Shown here: piece after piece, positions 1 to 6,875 of the stretch
Numbering within the stretch: the first letter of the stretch is position 1
Layout of the letters: each line of letters opens with the position of its first letter
Origin: Gammaproteobacteria bacterium RIFCSPHIGHO2_12_FULL_38_11
GTDB taxonomy: Bacteria; Pseudomonadota; Gammaproteobacteria; Coxiellales; Coxiellaceae
Assembly (NCBI GenBank): GCA_001801515.1
Contig: MGXX01000010.1
Span: forward strand, 469 to 10,122
Direction of reading: 5' to 3'
Length of the DNA: 9,654 nt
The notes under the pieces: generated by a model
Told to the model about the DNA's origin: nothing
What the model saw: the letters and a program-made list of their open reading frames with translations, nothing else
Database searches by the model: none
Translations under genes and position numbers: made by a program

Positions 1-2
1 AA

Positions 3-95
3 AATGAAGTTTCAGGTGTTTTATCTTTAGGTGATATTGCAACAAAATGCAGGGATGATGAAATTAATCCAGGTTACCGATTGGATAGGTTCTGA
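3..95 (+). CDS. Possible C-terminal end of a CBS-domain protein (partial, cut by window edge)
   Basis: One frame is open from the left edge to TGA at 93-95 and gives about 30 residues. They include the phrase GVLSLGDIATK, which resembles the strand-helix end of a CBS domain (typical form GxxSxGDxA). CBS domains bind adenosyl ligands and regulate enzymes, channels or stress proteins. The tail after this phrase is short and does not match anything I recognise, so this may be the true end of a gene lying to the left or a frameshifted remnant. The identification rests on about eleven residues and is tentative. Confidence 0.3.
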   Translation, partial: NEVSGVLSLGDIATKCRDDEINPGYRLDRF

Positions 96-238
96 TTTAC
101 ATTTTACATAACACATATCTTGTATCTTGTTCGGTGTACTACTGGTTATTTTGGGAAATCTTGTCTGAGAGCGGGGACTGTTGTACGAAACATCAGTGAA
201 TTTCAATTCGTTGGGAATTGCTGTATTATCCCAGATTA
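96..238. other. Intergenic stretch without a recognisable gene
   Basis: No frame here gives a recognisable protein. A minus-strand open frame of 109 codons covers 27-356, but it runs through both the palindrome and the possible CBS-like fragment, has no ribosome binding site that I can see, and resembles no family I know. The nonamer GTTGTACGA at 180-188 recurs inside the right arm of the neighbouring palindrome (393-401), which hints that the repeat-derived sequence may begin a little earlier than the palindrome itself. Confidence 0.4.
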
Positions 239-426
239 GCTTAGGAACAGGTACGAAATAAGTCGTACAACTGGTCTCCCAATATGACGTGATCTTTAAA
301 TGTTTTTCATTCGAAAATGTTCGAAATGCAATAAGCATTCCTTCACATTTTCTCAATCAAAACATTTAAATCTCACGCCATCTTGGCCACCAGTTGTACG
401 ACTTATTTCGTACCTGTTCCTTAAGC
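239..426. repeat. Long imperfect palindrome (MITE-like element or giant hairpin) upstream of thrS
   Basis: The outer arms 243-275 and 389-421 are perfect inverted repeats of 33 bp. The pairing continues outward for a few bases with a one-base bulge (GCTTA/TTAAGC). Inward it is imperfect: the block around 281-306 pairs with 359-384, the block GAAAATGT at 313-320 pairs with 344-351, and the centre AATGC-AATAA-GCATT at 325-339 is symmetric around 332. Each arm also contains its own small hairpin (GTACGA-N6-TCGTAC at 251-268). Near-complete dyad symmetry over about 190 bp without coding potential is typical of MITEs and similar small non-autonomous elements. I see no clear target-site duplication. 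Its right end lies about 58 bp before the thrS ATG, so it could also affect the thrS leader as RNA structure. Confidence 0.8.
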
Positions 427-483
427 CTCCTTCCGCCGGTTTTAACCGCCGAATCGAGGATTATTTAATTTTTAAGGTTGTTT

Positions 484-2388
484 ATGTTTACCATCACACT
501 CCCAGACAGATCTCAAAAAGAATTTCAACAGCCAGTTTCAGCTATACAAGTCGCAGAATCTATTAGCCCCAGTTTGGCAAAAGCGACAATTGCCGCAGTG
601 GTGAATGATAAATTAATTGATGCAGAAACTTTGATTGAATCAAATGCAACAGTTAAATTAATCACTGATCGCGATGAAGCAGCGTTAGATGTGATTCGCC
701 ATTCTACGGCACATTTGTTAGCACATGCCGTTAAATCTTTATTTCCAACAGCACAAGTGACCATCGGCCCTGTGATTGAGGATGGATTTTTTTATGATTT
801 TGCCTTTCGCCCTTTCACTCCAGAAGATTTAGAAGCCATTGAGAAAAAAATGACAGAATTGGCGAAAGCCAATTTTAAAGTGCATCGCAAAGTAATTTCT
901 CGTAATAGTGCAATTACGTTGTTTGAAAAAATGGGTGAACATTACAAAGTGCAAATTATCCGTGATATTCCTGAACATGAGATGCTAACGGTTTACGAAC
1001 AAGCTGATTTTGTGGATTTATGTCGTGGACCGCATGTTCCGCGTACGGGCTTATTAAAAGCCTTTAAATTAACGAAATTAGCGGGTGCTTATTGGCGCGG
1101 TGACTCTAAAAATGAAATGCTGCAGCGTATTTATGGCACAGCTTTTTCTGATACGAAAAAATTAAAAGAACATTTGGATAGAATTGAAGAAGCAAAAAAA
1201 AGAGATCACCGCGAAATTGCGAAAAAAATGGATTTATTTCATTTGCAAGCAGAAGCACCTGGCATGATTTTTTGGCATCCGAATGGTTGGATGATAATTA
1301 ATATTATGCGAGACCGTATTCGTTCTGTTTTGAAAAAAGGGGGTTACCAAGAAATTAATACACCACAATTGGTGGATGTGAGTTTATGGGAACAATCGGG
1401 TCATATGGCAAAATTTGATGCCGGTATTTTTACCTCCGAGTCGGAAAATAGAAAATATGCTGTGAAGCCGATGAATTGTCCTTGCCATGTTCAGGTTTTC
1501 AAGCAAGGCATTAAAAGTTATCGTGACTTGCCTATTCGTTTTGCAGAATTTGGTTGTTGTCATCGTAATGAACCATCGGGTACCTTGCATGGTATTATGC
1601 GCGTACGCGCCTTTGTGCAAGATGATGCCCATATTTTCTGTACTGAAGAGCAGATTCAAAGCGAAGTATTTGCTTTTATCGATCAGTTACACGGTCTTTA
1701 CAAGGATTTTGGATTTAGCGACATTGTTTATAAGTTGGCAACGCGCCCTGAAAAAAGAGTGGGTAGTGATGACGTTTGGGATAAAGCAGAAAATGCGTTG
1801 ACAGAAGCATTGAATGCCAAATCAATTCAATTTGATTATTTACCGGGCGAAGGTGCGTTTTATGGCCCTAAAATTGAATTTCATCTGCGCGATTGTTTGG
1901 GGCGAACCTGGCAATGTGGTACGATCCAGGTTGATTTTTCTATGCCAGAACGCTTGGATGCGCATTATATTGATGAGAAGGGTGATAAAAAAACACCTGT
2001 TATGCTGCATCGGGCTATGTTGGGGTCGATGGAGCGCTTTTTAGGTATCTTAATTGAACATCATGCTGGTCTTTTTCCTCTCTGGTTAGCGCCCGTTCAA
2101 GTGATTGTAATGAATATTTCTGATAGACAGCTTGAATATGTAGACAAGATCACGAAAAAACTTCAGAATGTCGGGCTTCGGGCAGTTTCAGACTTGAGAA
2201 ATGAGAAGATAGGCTTTAAAATTCGCGAACATACAATTGCCCGCGTGCCGTATCAGCTTGTCATTGGGGATAAAGAAGTTGAAGCCGAAACAGTTTCAGT
2301 GCGTCAGATTGGCATTGATCAATCAGAGACGATGACTGCGGACAAGTTTGTTGAATATTTGAGGAGTACTGCATATCAGAGCAAGTAA
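484..2388 (+). CDS. thrS: Threonyl-tRNA synthetase
   Basis: Class II aminoacyl-tRNA synthetase that charges tRNA-Thr in the cytoplasm; 634 residues, against 642 in E. coli. The layout is complete. The N-terminal TGS domain covers about 1-61. The editing domain has its zinc/hydrolysis residues H73, H77, C180 and H184 (HSTAH; DLCRGPH). The catalytic core runs from about 240 to 535 and carries the expected zinc ligands C332 (MNCPCH), H383 (DDAHIF) and H509 (MLHR). The anticodon-binding domain covers about 536-634. The start is ATG 484: it yields MFTITLPD, aligning with the E. coli N-terminus, and AAGG at 474-477 is a well-spaced ribosome binding site. A TTG two codons earlier is less likely. It heads a co-directional cluster with infC, rpmI, rplT and pheS. 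In E. coli thrS is autoregulated through its leader; whether that holds here cannot be read from the sequence. Confidence 0.97.
   Translation: MFTITLPDRSQKEFQQPVSAIQVAESISPSLAKATIAAVVNDKLIDAETLIESNATVKLITDRDEAALDVIRHSTAHLLAHAVKSLFPTAQVTIGPVIEDGFFYDFAFRPFTPEDLEAIEKKMTELAKANFKVHRKVISRNSAITLFEKMGEHYKVQIIRDIPEHEMLTVYEQADFVDLCRGPHVPRTGLLKAFKLTKLAGAYWRGDSKNEMLQRIYGTAFSDTKKLKEHLDRIEEAKKRDHREIAKKMDLFHLQAEAPGMIFWHPNGWMIINIMRDRIRSVLKKGGYQEINTPQLVDVSLWEQSGHMAKFDAGIFTSESENRKYAVKPMNCPCHVQVFKQGIKSYRDLPIRFAEFGCCHRNEPSGTLHGIMRVRAFVQDDAHIFCTEEQIQSEVFAFIDQLHGLYKDFGFSDIVYKLATRPEKRVGSDDVWDKAENALTEALNAKSIQFDYLPGEGAFYGPKIEFHLRDCLGRTWQCGTIQVDFSMPERLDAHYIDEKGDKKTPVMLHRAMLGSMERFLGILIEHHAGLFPLWLAPVQVIVMNISDRQLEYVDKITKKLQNVGLRAVSDLRNEKIGFKIREHTIARVPYQLVIGDKEVEAETVSVRQIGIDQSETMTADKFVEYLRSTAYQSK
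2361..2377 (+). promoter_or_regulatory. Ribosome binding site and rare ATC start codon of infC
   Basis: GAGGAG at 2361-2366, inside the last codons of thrS, is followed after 8 bases by ATC at 2375. The infC frame is closed just upstream (TGA 2360-2362), so the start must lie after that. Among in-frame candidates, CTG at 2369 is only 2 bases from GAGGAG, and GTG at 2417 would remove the conserved N-terminal residues. E. coli infC uses ATT, and such non-canonical starts allow IF3 to repress its own translation. ATC fits that scheme. Confidence 0.75.
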
Positions 2389-2896
2389 GAATACGCGTGT
2401 AAACGATCTTATTCGTGTGCCACGTGTGCGTTTGATTGATCAGGATGGTGAACAAGTTGGGATTGTGAGTATCGAAGACGCTTTGATGCAAGCAAAACGT
2501 GCACTCCTGGATCTTGTTGAGATTTCACCGAATGATGAGCCGCCGGTTTGTCGGATTATGGATTACGGAAAATATGTGTTTGACCAAAGTAAACGTCGAA
2601 CACAGCAAAAAAAGCACCAAAAACAGATTCAAGTTAAGGAAATAAAATTTAGACCCGTAACAGATATTGGTGATTACCGTATTAAAATGCGAAAAATTGC
2701 TGAATTTTTGGAACGAGGCGATCGCGTGAAAATAAGTTTGCGGTTTCGAGGCCGTGAAGTGCAGCATCAAGAGTTGGGTATAGAATTTATTAATCGCATA
2801 AAAAAAGATTTGCCAGAAGGTGCGGTGATTGAGCAGGAAGCAAAAATGGAAGGCCGTCAAATTACCATGCTGGTTGCGATGGGGAAAAGCAAGTAA
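2375..2896 (+). CDS. infC: Translation initiation factor IF-3
   Basis: IF3 binds the 30S subunit, prevents premature joining of 50S, and checks the start codon/initiator tRNA pairing. The frame from ATC 2375 gives 173 residues (180 in E. coli). The N-terminal domain includes [15 protein letters not shown] and the hallmark [11 protein letters not shown] at about 56-66. A lysine/glutamine-rich linker follows at about 72-86. The C-terminal domain starts at KEIKFRP (about 88-94) and contains LRFRGRE at about 122-128. A GTG start at 2417 would give only 159 residues and cut the conserved RVNDLIR stretch that corresponds to RINGEIR in E. coli, so ATC is preferred. The gene overlaps the 3' end of thrS by 14 bp, which implies translational coupling. 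The unusual start codon suggests autoregulation by IF3, as known in E. coli. Confidence 0.95.
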   Translation: MRASKNTRVNDLIRVPRVRLIDQDGEQVGIVSIEDALMQAKRALLDLVEISPNDEPPVCRIMDYGKYVFDQSKRRTQQKKHQKQIQVKEIKFRPVTDIGDYRIKMRKIAEFLERGDRVKISLRFRGREVQHQELGIEFINRIKKDLPEGAVIEQEAKMEGRQITMLVAMGKSK

Positions 2897-2921
2897 TCAC
2901 ATACTGGTGAATTTTGCACAG

Positions 2922-2957
2922 AAGCACGCACGTATGAGCGCAAGCGAATAAGTGAGT
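2922..2957 (+). promoter_or_regulatory. GC-rich repeat motif in the infC-rpmI spacer
   Basis: The 94-base spacer contains AAGCACGCA-C-GTAT (2922-2935) directly followed by GAGCGCAAGCGA (2936-2947). Both motifs recur, in swapped order, in the rpmI-rplT spacer (3221-3232 and 3235-3247). CGCAC at 2927-2931 can also pair with GTGCG further on (around 2955-2960). In E. coli the leader upstream of rpmI folds into the L20 operator that represses rpmI-rplT translation. A similar role here is an inference from position only. Confidence 0.3.
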
Positions 2958-2990
2958 GCGTTAATAACAAGAAAACAGAGAGAGTTTTTT

Positions 2991-3188
2991 ATGCCAAAAA
3001 TGAAAACAAACAGTGGTGCCAAAAAGCGTTTTAAAGCACGGGGTGATGGCACATTTAAAAAACGTCGTGCAACACGCAGTCATATTTTGACGAAGAAAAC
3101 GCAAAAAAGTAAACGTCAATTACGTGGTAAAACCACGATGAAAGATTGCGATAAGTTGTCTGTTGAACGGATGATGTGCGTTAAATAG
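2991..3188 (+). CDS. rpmI: 50S ribosomal protein L35
   Basis: A 65-residue, strongly basic protein of the large ribosomal subunit, the usual family length. It starts [20 protein letters not shown], which is the L35 signature, and continues with [20 protein letters not shown]. The start is ATG 2991: an in-frame upstream extension of 13 codons has no L35 similarity, and the purine stretch AGAGAGAG at 2977-2984 lies 6 bases before the ATG. The C-terminal end (VERMMCVK) is slightly unusual in having a cysteine and no long basic tail. It sits between infC and rplT as in most bacteria, with unusually roomy spacers (94 and 140 bases), which leaves space for leader structures. Confidence 0.97.
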   Translation: MPKMKTNSGAKKRFKARGDGTFKKRRATRSHILTKKTQKSKRQLRGKTTMKDCDKLSVERMMCVK

Positions 3189-3210
3189 CCGTGGCAATAT
3201 TCAGAACCCC

Positions 3211-3306
3211 GAGCGTCAGCGAGCGGAAGCGACAAAGCACGCAGTATAGTTTTAAGAAGTACGATGTTGAAACAACAACCCCCACACCCAGCGAAAGCGA
3301 AGGTGT
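3211..3306 (+). promoter_or_regulatory. Structured leader of rplT with GAAA-capped hairpin
   Basis: The 140-base gap before rplT has no coding potential. It contains GAGCG/AAGCGA repeats at 3211-3233 shared with the rpmI leader. A hairpin has outer stem ACACC (3284-3288) and GGTGT (3302-3306) around an inner GC-GAAA-GC (3291-3298). It ends 11 bases before the rplT ribosome binding site GGAG (3318-3321). L20 is known in E. coli and Bacillus to bind leader RNA that mimics its rRNA site and to repress its own operon. This is a candidate for such an operator; the evidence here is only structure and position. Confidence 0.35.
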
Positions 3307-3328
3307 ATAAAAAAAGTGGAGAACAACG

Positions 3329-3685
3329 ATGGGTAGAGTAAAGCGTGGTGTAACAGCGAAAGCGCGCCATAAAAAAATATTAAAATTAGCAAAAGGGTAC
3401 TACGGTGCGCGTAGTCGCGTTTTTCGTGTTGCCAAGCAAGCGGTTATTAAAGCATTGCAATATGCTTATCGCGATCGTCGTCAGCGTAAACGCGAATTTC
3501 GTTCATTATGGATTGCACGTATTAATGCAGCGGCAAGATTGCATGGTCTTTCCTATAGTCGTTTTATGAATGGGCTAAAAAAAGTGAATATTACACTAGA
3601 TCGTAAAGTGTTGGCTGATTTAGCAGTGCATGACAAAGCAGGATTTGCAACATTGGCGAAACAAGCGGCGAGTGCATTAAAGTAA
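3329..3685 (+). CDS. rplT: 50S ribosomal protein L20
   Basis: A 118-residue protein, exactly the E. coli length. It binds 23S rRNA early in 50S assembly and is the autogenous repressor of its operon in studied bacteria. The sequence is near-canonical: [19 protein letters not shown] at the N-terminus (rRNA-binding extension), [21 protein letters not shown], then [20 protein letters not shown] and [13 protein letters not shown], and a globular C-terminal half. ATG 3329 is preceded by GGAG (3318-3321) at 7 bases. It is 140 bases after rpmI and 68 bases before pheS, so it is probably co-transcribed with both. Confidence 0.98.
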   Translation: MGRVKRGVTAKARHKKILKLAKGYYGARSRVFRVAKQAVIKALQYAYRDRRQRKREFRSLWIARINAAARLHGLSYSRFMNGLKKVNITLDRKVLADLAVHDKAGFATLAKQAASALK

Positions 3686-3691
3686 AGGATC

Positions 3692-3744
3692 AGGGGATCA
3701 AGAATCGGTGGTGATCAGTGATGCTTACTGACAACTGATCCCCT
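3692..3744 (+). promoter_or_regulatory. Hairpin between rplT and pheS
   Basis: AGGGGATCA (3692-3700) and TGATCCCCT (3736-3744) form a perfect 9-bp stem. Within the loop TCAGT (3715-3719) and ACTGA (3727-3731) make a second, shorter stem. No T-run follows, so it is not a classical terminator. The right arm ends just before the pheS ribosome binding site (GAG 3748-3750), so it could affect pheS translation or protect the message. In E. coli this spacer holds the pheM leader peptide and a pheST attenuator; I find no short frame with a run of Phe codons here. Confidence 0.5.
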
Positions 3745-3753
3745 AATGAGATT

Positions 3754-4749
3754 ATGCAAGATAAATTAAACGCAATTATCAATGAAGCAAAATCCTTAAT
3801 TGCATCAGCGAAGGATGCTAACTCAATTCAAGATCTCCGCGTTAAATACCTAGGCAAAAAAAGTGATCTCACTGAACTAATGAAACAACTTGGTCAATTG
3901 AGTGCGCAAGAGCGTCCAAGGGTCGGTCAATTAATTAATGATGCGAAATCGCAAATTCAAAATTTATTAAACACACAAGACAATCAATTTAAAACCGCTG
4001 AATTAAACGAAAAATTATCTTCTGAAAAAATCGATGTTACTTTATCAGGCCGTGGACAACAAACAACAGGTGGTTTACATCCTGTCACGCGTGTTCGTGA
4101 ACGTGTCGTTGAATTATTTTCACAAATGGGATTTTCCGTTGAAGAAGGTCCAGAAATTGAAGATGATTATCATAATTTTTCTGCGCTTAATTTTGTTGAT
4201 CACCATCCTGCGAAAGAATCACAAGACACATTTTATTTTCCAGATGGTAAGTTGTTACGAACACATACTTCACCTGTGCAAATTCGCGTGATGAAAAATC
4301 AAAAGCCTCCGATTAGAATAATTACGCCGGGTAGAGTATATCGTCGTGATTCAGATATGACACACACGCCGATGTTTCATCAACTTGAAGGTTTGGTGGT
4401 TGATGAAAATTGTCATTTCTCGCATTTAAAAAGTTTATTACAAAATTTTTTGAATGCTTTTTTTGAAAACGAAGTTCAGCTACGTTTTCGTCCGGGTTAT
4501 TTTCCGTTCACCGAACCGTCGGCTGAAGTGGATATTGCTTGGGGTACATCGTCTCCTGTTCGTTGGCTTGAAGTTTTAGGCTGCGGCATGGTTCACCCAA
4601 ATGTGCTCGAGAATGTTGGCATTGACTCGAAAAAATATTCTGCCTTTGCATTTGGCATTGGGCTTGATCGCCTGGCGATGCTGCGTTATGGCATTAATGA
4701 TCTGCGTATGACTTTTGAAAATGATCTACGGTTTCTGGCGCAGTTTTAA
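3754..4749 (+). CDS. pheS: Phenylalanyl-tRNA synthetase alpha subunit
   Basis: Catalytic alpha subunit of the alpha2-beta2 class IIc enzyme that charges tRNA-Phe; 331 residues against 327 in E. coli. An N-terminal coiled coil that contacts tRNA covers about 1-85. The catalytic domain follows, with [13 protein letters not shown] near motif 1 (106-118), the motif 2 region [19 protein letters not shown] (192-210), [17 protein letters not shown] (245-261) and motif 3 [13 protein letters not shown] (301-313). ATG 3754 has a weak GAG site at 3748-3750 and follows the rplT-pheS hairpin. The protein appears intact. The oddity is downstream: pheT, the beta subunit needed for an active enzyme, does not follow. 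The next gene is an unrelated phosphorylase, so pheT must be elsewhere in the genome if this organism charges tRNA-Phe in the usual way. Confidence 0.97.
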   Translation: MQDKLNAIINEAKSLIASAKDANSIQDLRVKYLGKKSDLTELMKQLGQLSAQERPRVGQLINDAKSQIQNLLNTQDNQFKTAELNEKLSSEKIDVTLSGRGQQTTGGLHPVTRVRERVVELFSQMGFSVEEGPEIEDDYHNFSALNFVDHHPAKESQDTFYFPDGKLLRTHTSPVQIRVMKNQKPPIRIITPGRVYRRDSDMTHTPMFHQLEGLVVDENCHFSHLKSLLQNFLNAFFENEVQLRFRPGYFPFTEPSAEVDIAWGTSSPVRWLEVLGCGMVHPNVLENVGIDSKKYSAFAFGIGLDRLAMLRYGINDLRMTFENDLRFLAQF

Positions 4750-4751
4750 TG

Positions 4752-4828
4752 TATTTGCACGCCATTCTCAACTTTTAATTGTGTAGTTGATTCGATACTA
4801 TAAAAGTTGAGAATGGCGTTATTTGCAC
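4752..4828. repeat. 59-bp palindrome flanked by 9-bp direct repeats, after pheS
   Basis: CGCCATTCTCAACTTTTA (4760-4777) and its exact reverse complement (4801-4818) form an 18-bp perfect inverted repeat with a 23-base loop. TATTTGCAC occurs directly on both sides (4752-4760 and 4820-4828), so the core 4761-4819 looks like a small insertion with a target duplication. No T-run follows either arm, so it is a poor intrinsic terminator, though such a stable hairpin could still stop transcription or protect the pheS mRNA end. It begins 3 bases after the pheS stop, where pheT would normally begin. Confidence 0.7.
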
Positions 4829-4864
4829 CTGATTTTAAAAATACGATCTTGAGGAAATATTATC

Positions 4865-6376
4865 TTGAATGCTGAAAATACGCCATTGCGACTAAAGCAA
4901 TTAGGCATTGATACGTATAAAGAAGCTGTGATTTTTATGCGTAAAGATTGCCATGTATGCCGATCAGAAGGGTTTGAAGTGCATGCGCGAGTGCGTGTAA
5001 CGTTAGGAGAAAAAAGTATATTTGCAACATTAAATACCATTGATAATGGATTATTAAAACACGGAGAGGTATCGTTATCAAAATATGCTTGGCAACTATT
5101 AGATGCAAAAATTGATGACGTGGTCAAACTATCCCACCCTCACTCATTACAATCTTTGAGCTTTGTGAGATCAAAATTGTATGGAAATAGTCTTAAATCA
5201 TTTGAGATAAAACATATCATTGATGATATTGCAAAAGGATATTATTCAGATATCAATATCGCCACGTTTCTATCAGCCTGTGCTGGCGGCCGCTTAAATA
5301 ATGTTGAAATTATAGAATTAACGCGAGCGATGGTAGATGCGGGTGAAAAATTATCATGGACAAACAATGTAATTGTAGATAAACATTGCGTTGGTGGGCT
5401 GCCGGGTAATCGCACTACGTTAATTGTGCTTCCAATTGTAGCGGCATTTGGTTTGATTATGCCAAAAACTTCCTCTCGCGCGATCACATCACCATCAGGC
5501 ACAGCAGACACAATGGAAACATTAGCGCCTGTTGATCTAAATGTTAATGCAATGCGTAAAGTGGTTGAACAAGAAGGCGGCTGTATTGTTTGGGGTGGTG
5601 CAGTTTCACTCAGTCCGGCAGATGATATTTTAATTCGTGTTGAACGCGCAATGGATGTTGATAGCGAAGGTCAATTAATTGCATCCCTAATTTCTAAAAA
5701 AATAGCGGCGGGTGCCACGCATATTGTGATAGATATTCCTGTTGGATCAACAGTAAAAGTACGATCACTGAATACAGCACAAAATTTAGCGGCGTTATTC
5801 AAAACAGTGACGAATGAATTTAATATCCATTCTGAAATAATTATAACAGATGGTTCACAACCTGTTGGCAGAGGAATAGGACCCGCGTTAGAAGCGAAAG
5901 ATGTGTTGGCGGTATTACAAAATCAATCGGATGCACCCAACGACTTGAAAGAGCGTTCTTTGTTAATTGCTGCAAAAATAATTGAGTTTTCTCCGACTGT
6001 AAAAATGGGTGAAGGGAAAAAAATTGCATCAGAAATATTATCATCAGGAAAGGCATGGAAAAAATTTCAATCGATTTGTGACGCACAAGGTGGATTAAGA
6101 GAACCGCCGACGGCCTCTTTTACGCATGAAATTACGGCAAAGCATAAAGGTCGTGTAAGTCACATTGATAATCGACAATTATCAAGATTAGCAAAATTGG
6201 CAGGTGCGCCGCATGATCCTGCAGCGGGCGTAAAACTTTATGCGCCATTAGAAAAATTAGTTGATAAAGATGAACCACTTTTTAGCATTCATGCTGAGTC
6301 AAAAGGGGAGTTACAATATGCTATTTCATTGCTATCTGAAGTTGATGACATTGTGCAAGTAGAGGCGCTTGAATGA
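4865..6376 (+). CDS. Putative thymidine phosphorylase, type 2 (AMP phosphorylase-like)
   Basis: Predicted nucleoside phosphorylase that splits a pyrimidine nucleoside (thymidine by family name) with phosphate into base and (deoxy)ribose-1-phosphate in the cytoplasm. At 503 residues it has the long form shared with archaeal AMP phosphorylases: an extra N-terminal domain (about 1-90, with MRKDCHVCRSEGF at 25-37), an alpha-helical domain (about 105-170), the phosphate-binding motif KHCVGGLPGNRTT (173-185), the conserved SRAITSPSGTADTMETL (204-220) and a PYNP-type C-terminal domain (about 415-490). Classical DeoA is about 440 residues and lacks the N-terminal part. The start TTG 4865 has AGG at 4852-4854, spaced 10 bases; ATG 4937 would lose conserved N-terminal residues. 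It lies 115 bases after pheS across a palindrome, so shared transcription is uncertain. Its real substrate (thymidine or a nucleoside monophosphate) cannot be decided from sequence. Confidence 0.9.
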   Translation: MNAENTPLRLKQLGIDTYKEAVIFMRKDCHVCRSEGFEVHARVRVTLGEKSIFATLNTIDNGLLKHGEVSLSKYAWQLLDAKIDDVVKLSHPHSLQSLSFVRSKLYGNSLKSFEIKHIIDDIAKGYYSDINIATFLSACAGGRLNNVEIIELTRAMVDAGEKLSWTNNVIVDKHCVGGLPGNRTTLIVLPIVAAFGLIMPKTSSRAITSPSGTADTMETLAPVDLNVNAMRKVVEQEGGCIVWGGAVSLSPADDILIRVERAMDVDSEGQLIASLISKKIAAGATHIVIDIPVGSTVKVRSLNTAQNLAALFKTVTNEFNIHSEIIITDGSQPVGRGIGPALEAKDVLAVLQNQSDAPNDLKERSLLIAAKIIEFSPTVKMGEGKKIASEILSSGKAWKKFQSICDAQGGLREPPTASFTHEITAKHKGRVSHIDNRQLSRLAKLAGAPHDPAAGVKLYAPLEKLVDKDEPLFSIHAESKGELQYAISLLSEVDDIVQVEALE

Positions 6377-6561
6377 AACCCATTGTAAATTGATTTATCG
6401 AATATCATCATTGATGAAATTCAGAAAAAAATGGGTGCCGATGATAAATGACAATGTTCTTTTTAGTATTATGAAAAAATAGCTCAATAGATAGTTGAAT
6501 GTAATTGAAGGTGAAAAAAGCATTATAAAAAATTTAGAAAACTTAACACAGGATGTGAACA
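6377..6561. other. Intergenic, possibly decayed coding DNA
   Basis: No intact gene is seen here. A frame from 6389 to TGA 6449-6451 encodes a peptide containing IIIDEIQKKMGADDK, and another short frame ends in a TGA that overlaps the usp start (TGA 6566-6568 region). Both have protein-like composition but are too short to identify. Given the gene remnants that follow, they may be further debris. A small stem TCATC-ATT-GATGA lies near 6405-6417; no convincing terminator for the phosphorylase gene is present. Confidence 0.35.
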
Positions 6562-6672
6562 ATGAATGAATTAAAAATTTTATTTGCTACCGATTTTTCT
6601 CCCAACTCAAAAACCGCTCTGCAATTTATAAAAAAATTAGGTTGTTTGCATAAACATAAAATAGAGCTATAG
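6562..6672 (+). pseudogene. Universal stress protein (UspA family), N-terminal remnant
   Basis: ATG 6562 with AGGA (6550-6553) at 8 bases opens a 36-residue frame ending at TAG 6670. The product begins MNELKILFATDFSPNSKTAL and ends KHKIEL. This is the first beta strand, the ATDFS turn and the first helix of the UspA fold, which normally continues with a second strand (about LLHV) to 140-150 residues. It breaks off at that strand. The sequence then continues in another frame as a P-type ATPase fragment, so the gene was truncated by a deletion or rearrangement rather than by a single stop codon. The start signals remain intact, so a short non-functional peptide may still be made. Confidence 0.7.
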
Positions 6673-6827
6673 TTATTATTGTCAATACGATCATCGGATA
6701 TGTTCAAGAAGGAAAAGCCGAAAAAGCCTTAGAAGCTATTCAAACGATGGTGGCACCACGTGCATCTGTGTTGCGTAACGATAGGCGTATGACGCTCAAT
6801 GCAGAGGACAATGAAAATATAATTTAA
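6666..6827 (+). pseudogene. P-type cation-transporting ATPase, internal fragment
   Basis: A frame shifted relative to the usp remnant reads IVIIVNTIIGYVQEGKAEKA then LEAIQTMVAPRASVLRNDRR and ends at TAA 6825-6827. The phrase NxIIGxxQEGKAEKALEAI is characteristic of the end of transmembrane helix 2 and the start of the actuator domain in P2/P3-type cation ATPases (full length about 800-900 residues). Only about 53 residues are left. The N-terminus, the phosphorylation loop DKTGT, the nucleotide domain and the later membrane helices are absent from the window. It is joined directly to the usp fragment around 6666-6672. Function is certainly lost. Confidence 0.75.
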
Positions 6828-6875
6828 CTGGTTTTGTGGGAAAATAAATACACATTTCGGTTTATATTAACCCAA

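Noticed and set aside
27..356. 109-codon minus-strand open frame
   Set aside because: It overlaps the palindrome and the possible CBS-like fragment, has no ribosome binding site, and shows no family-like sequence.
464..469. TTTAAT as a -10 box for thrS
   Set aside because: It would start transcription within about 10 bases of the ATG and leave no room for the ribosome binding site; no fitting -35 is present.
2417..2896. infC beginning at GTG 2417
   Set aside because: It would drop conserved N-terminal IF3 residues and has no ribosome binding site, while ATC 2375 has both.
2952..2990. Upstream extension of L35 from 2952
   Set aside because: The added 13 residues do not belong to L35, and ATG 2991 gives the exact family length.
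4760..4818. Intrinsic terminator for the translation operon
   Set aside because: The hairpin is strong, but neither side has a T-run, so it is listed as a palindromic repeat instead.
6389..6451. Small protein containing IIIDEIQKKMGADDK
   Set aside because: There is no start codon with a ribosome binding site and it is too short to identify; at most it is debris of a lost gene.
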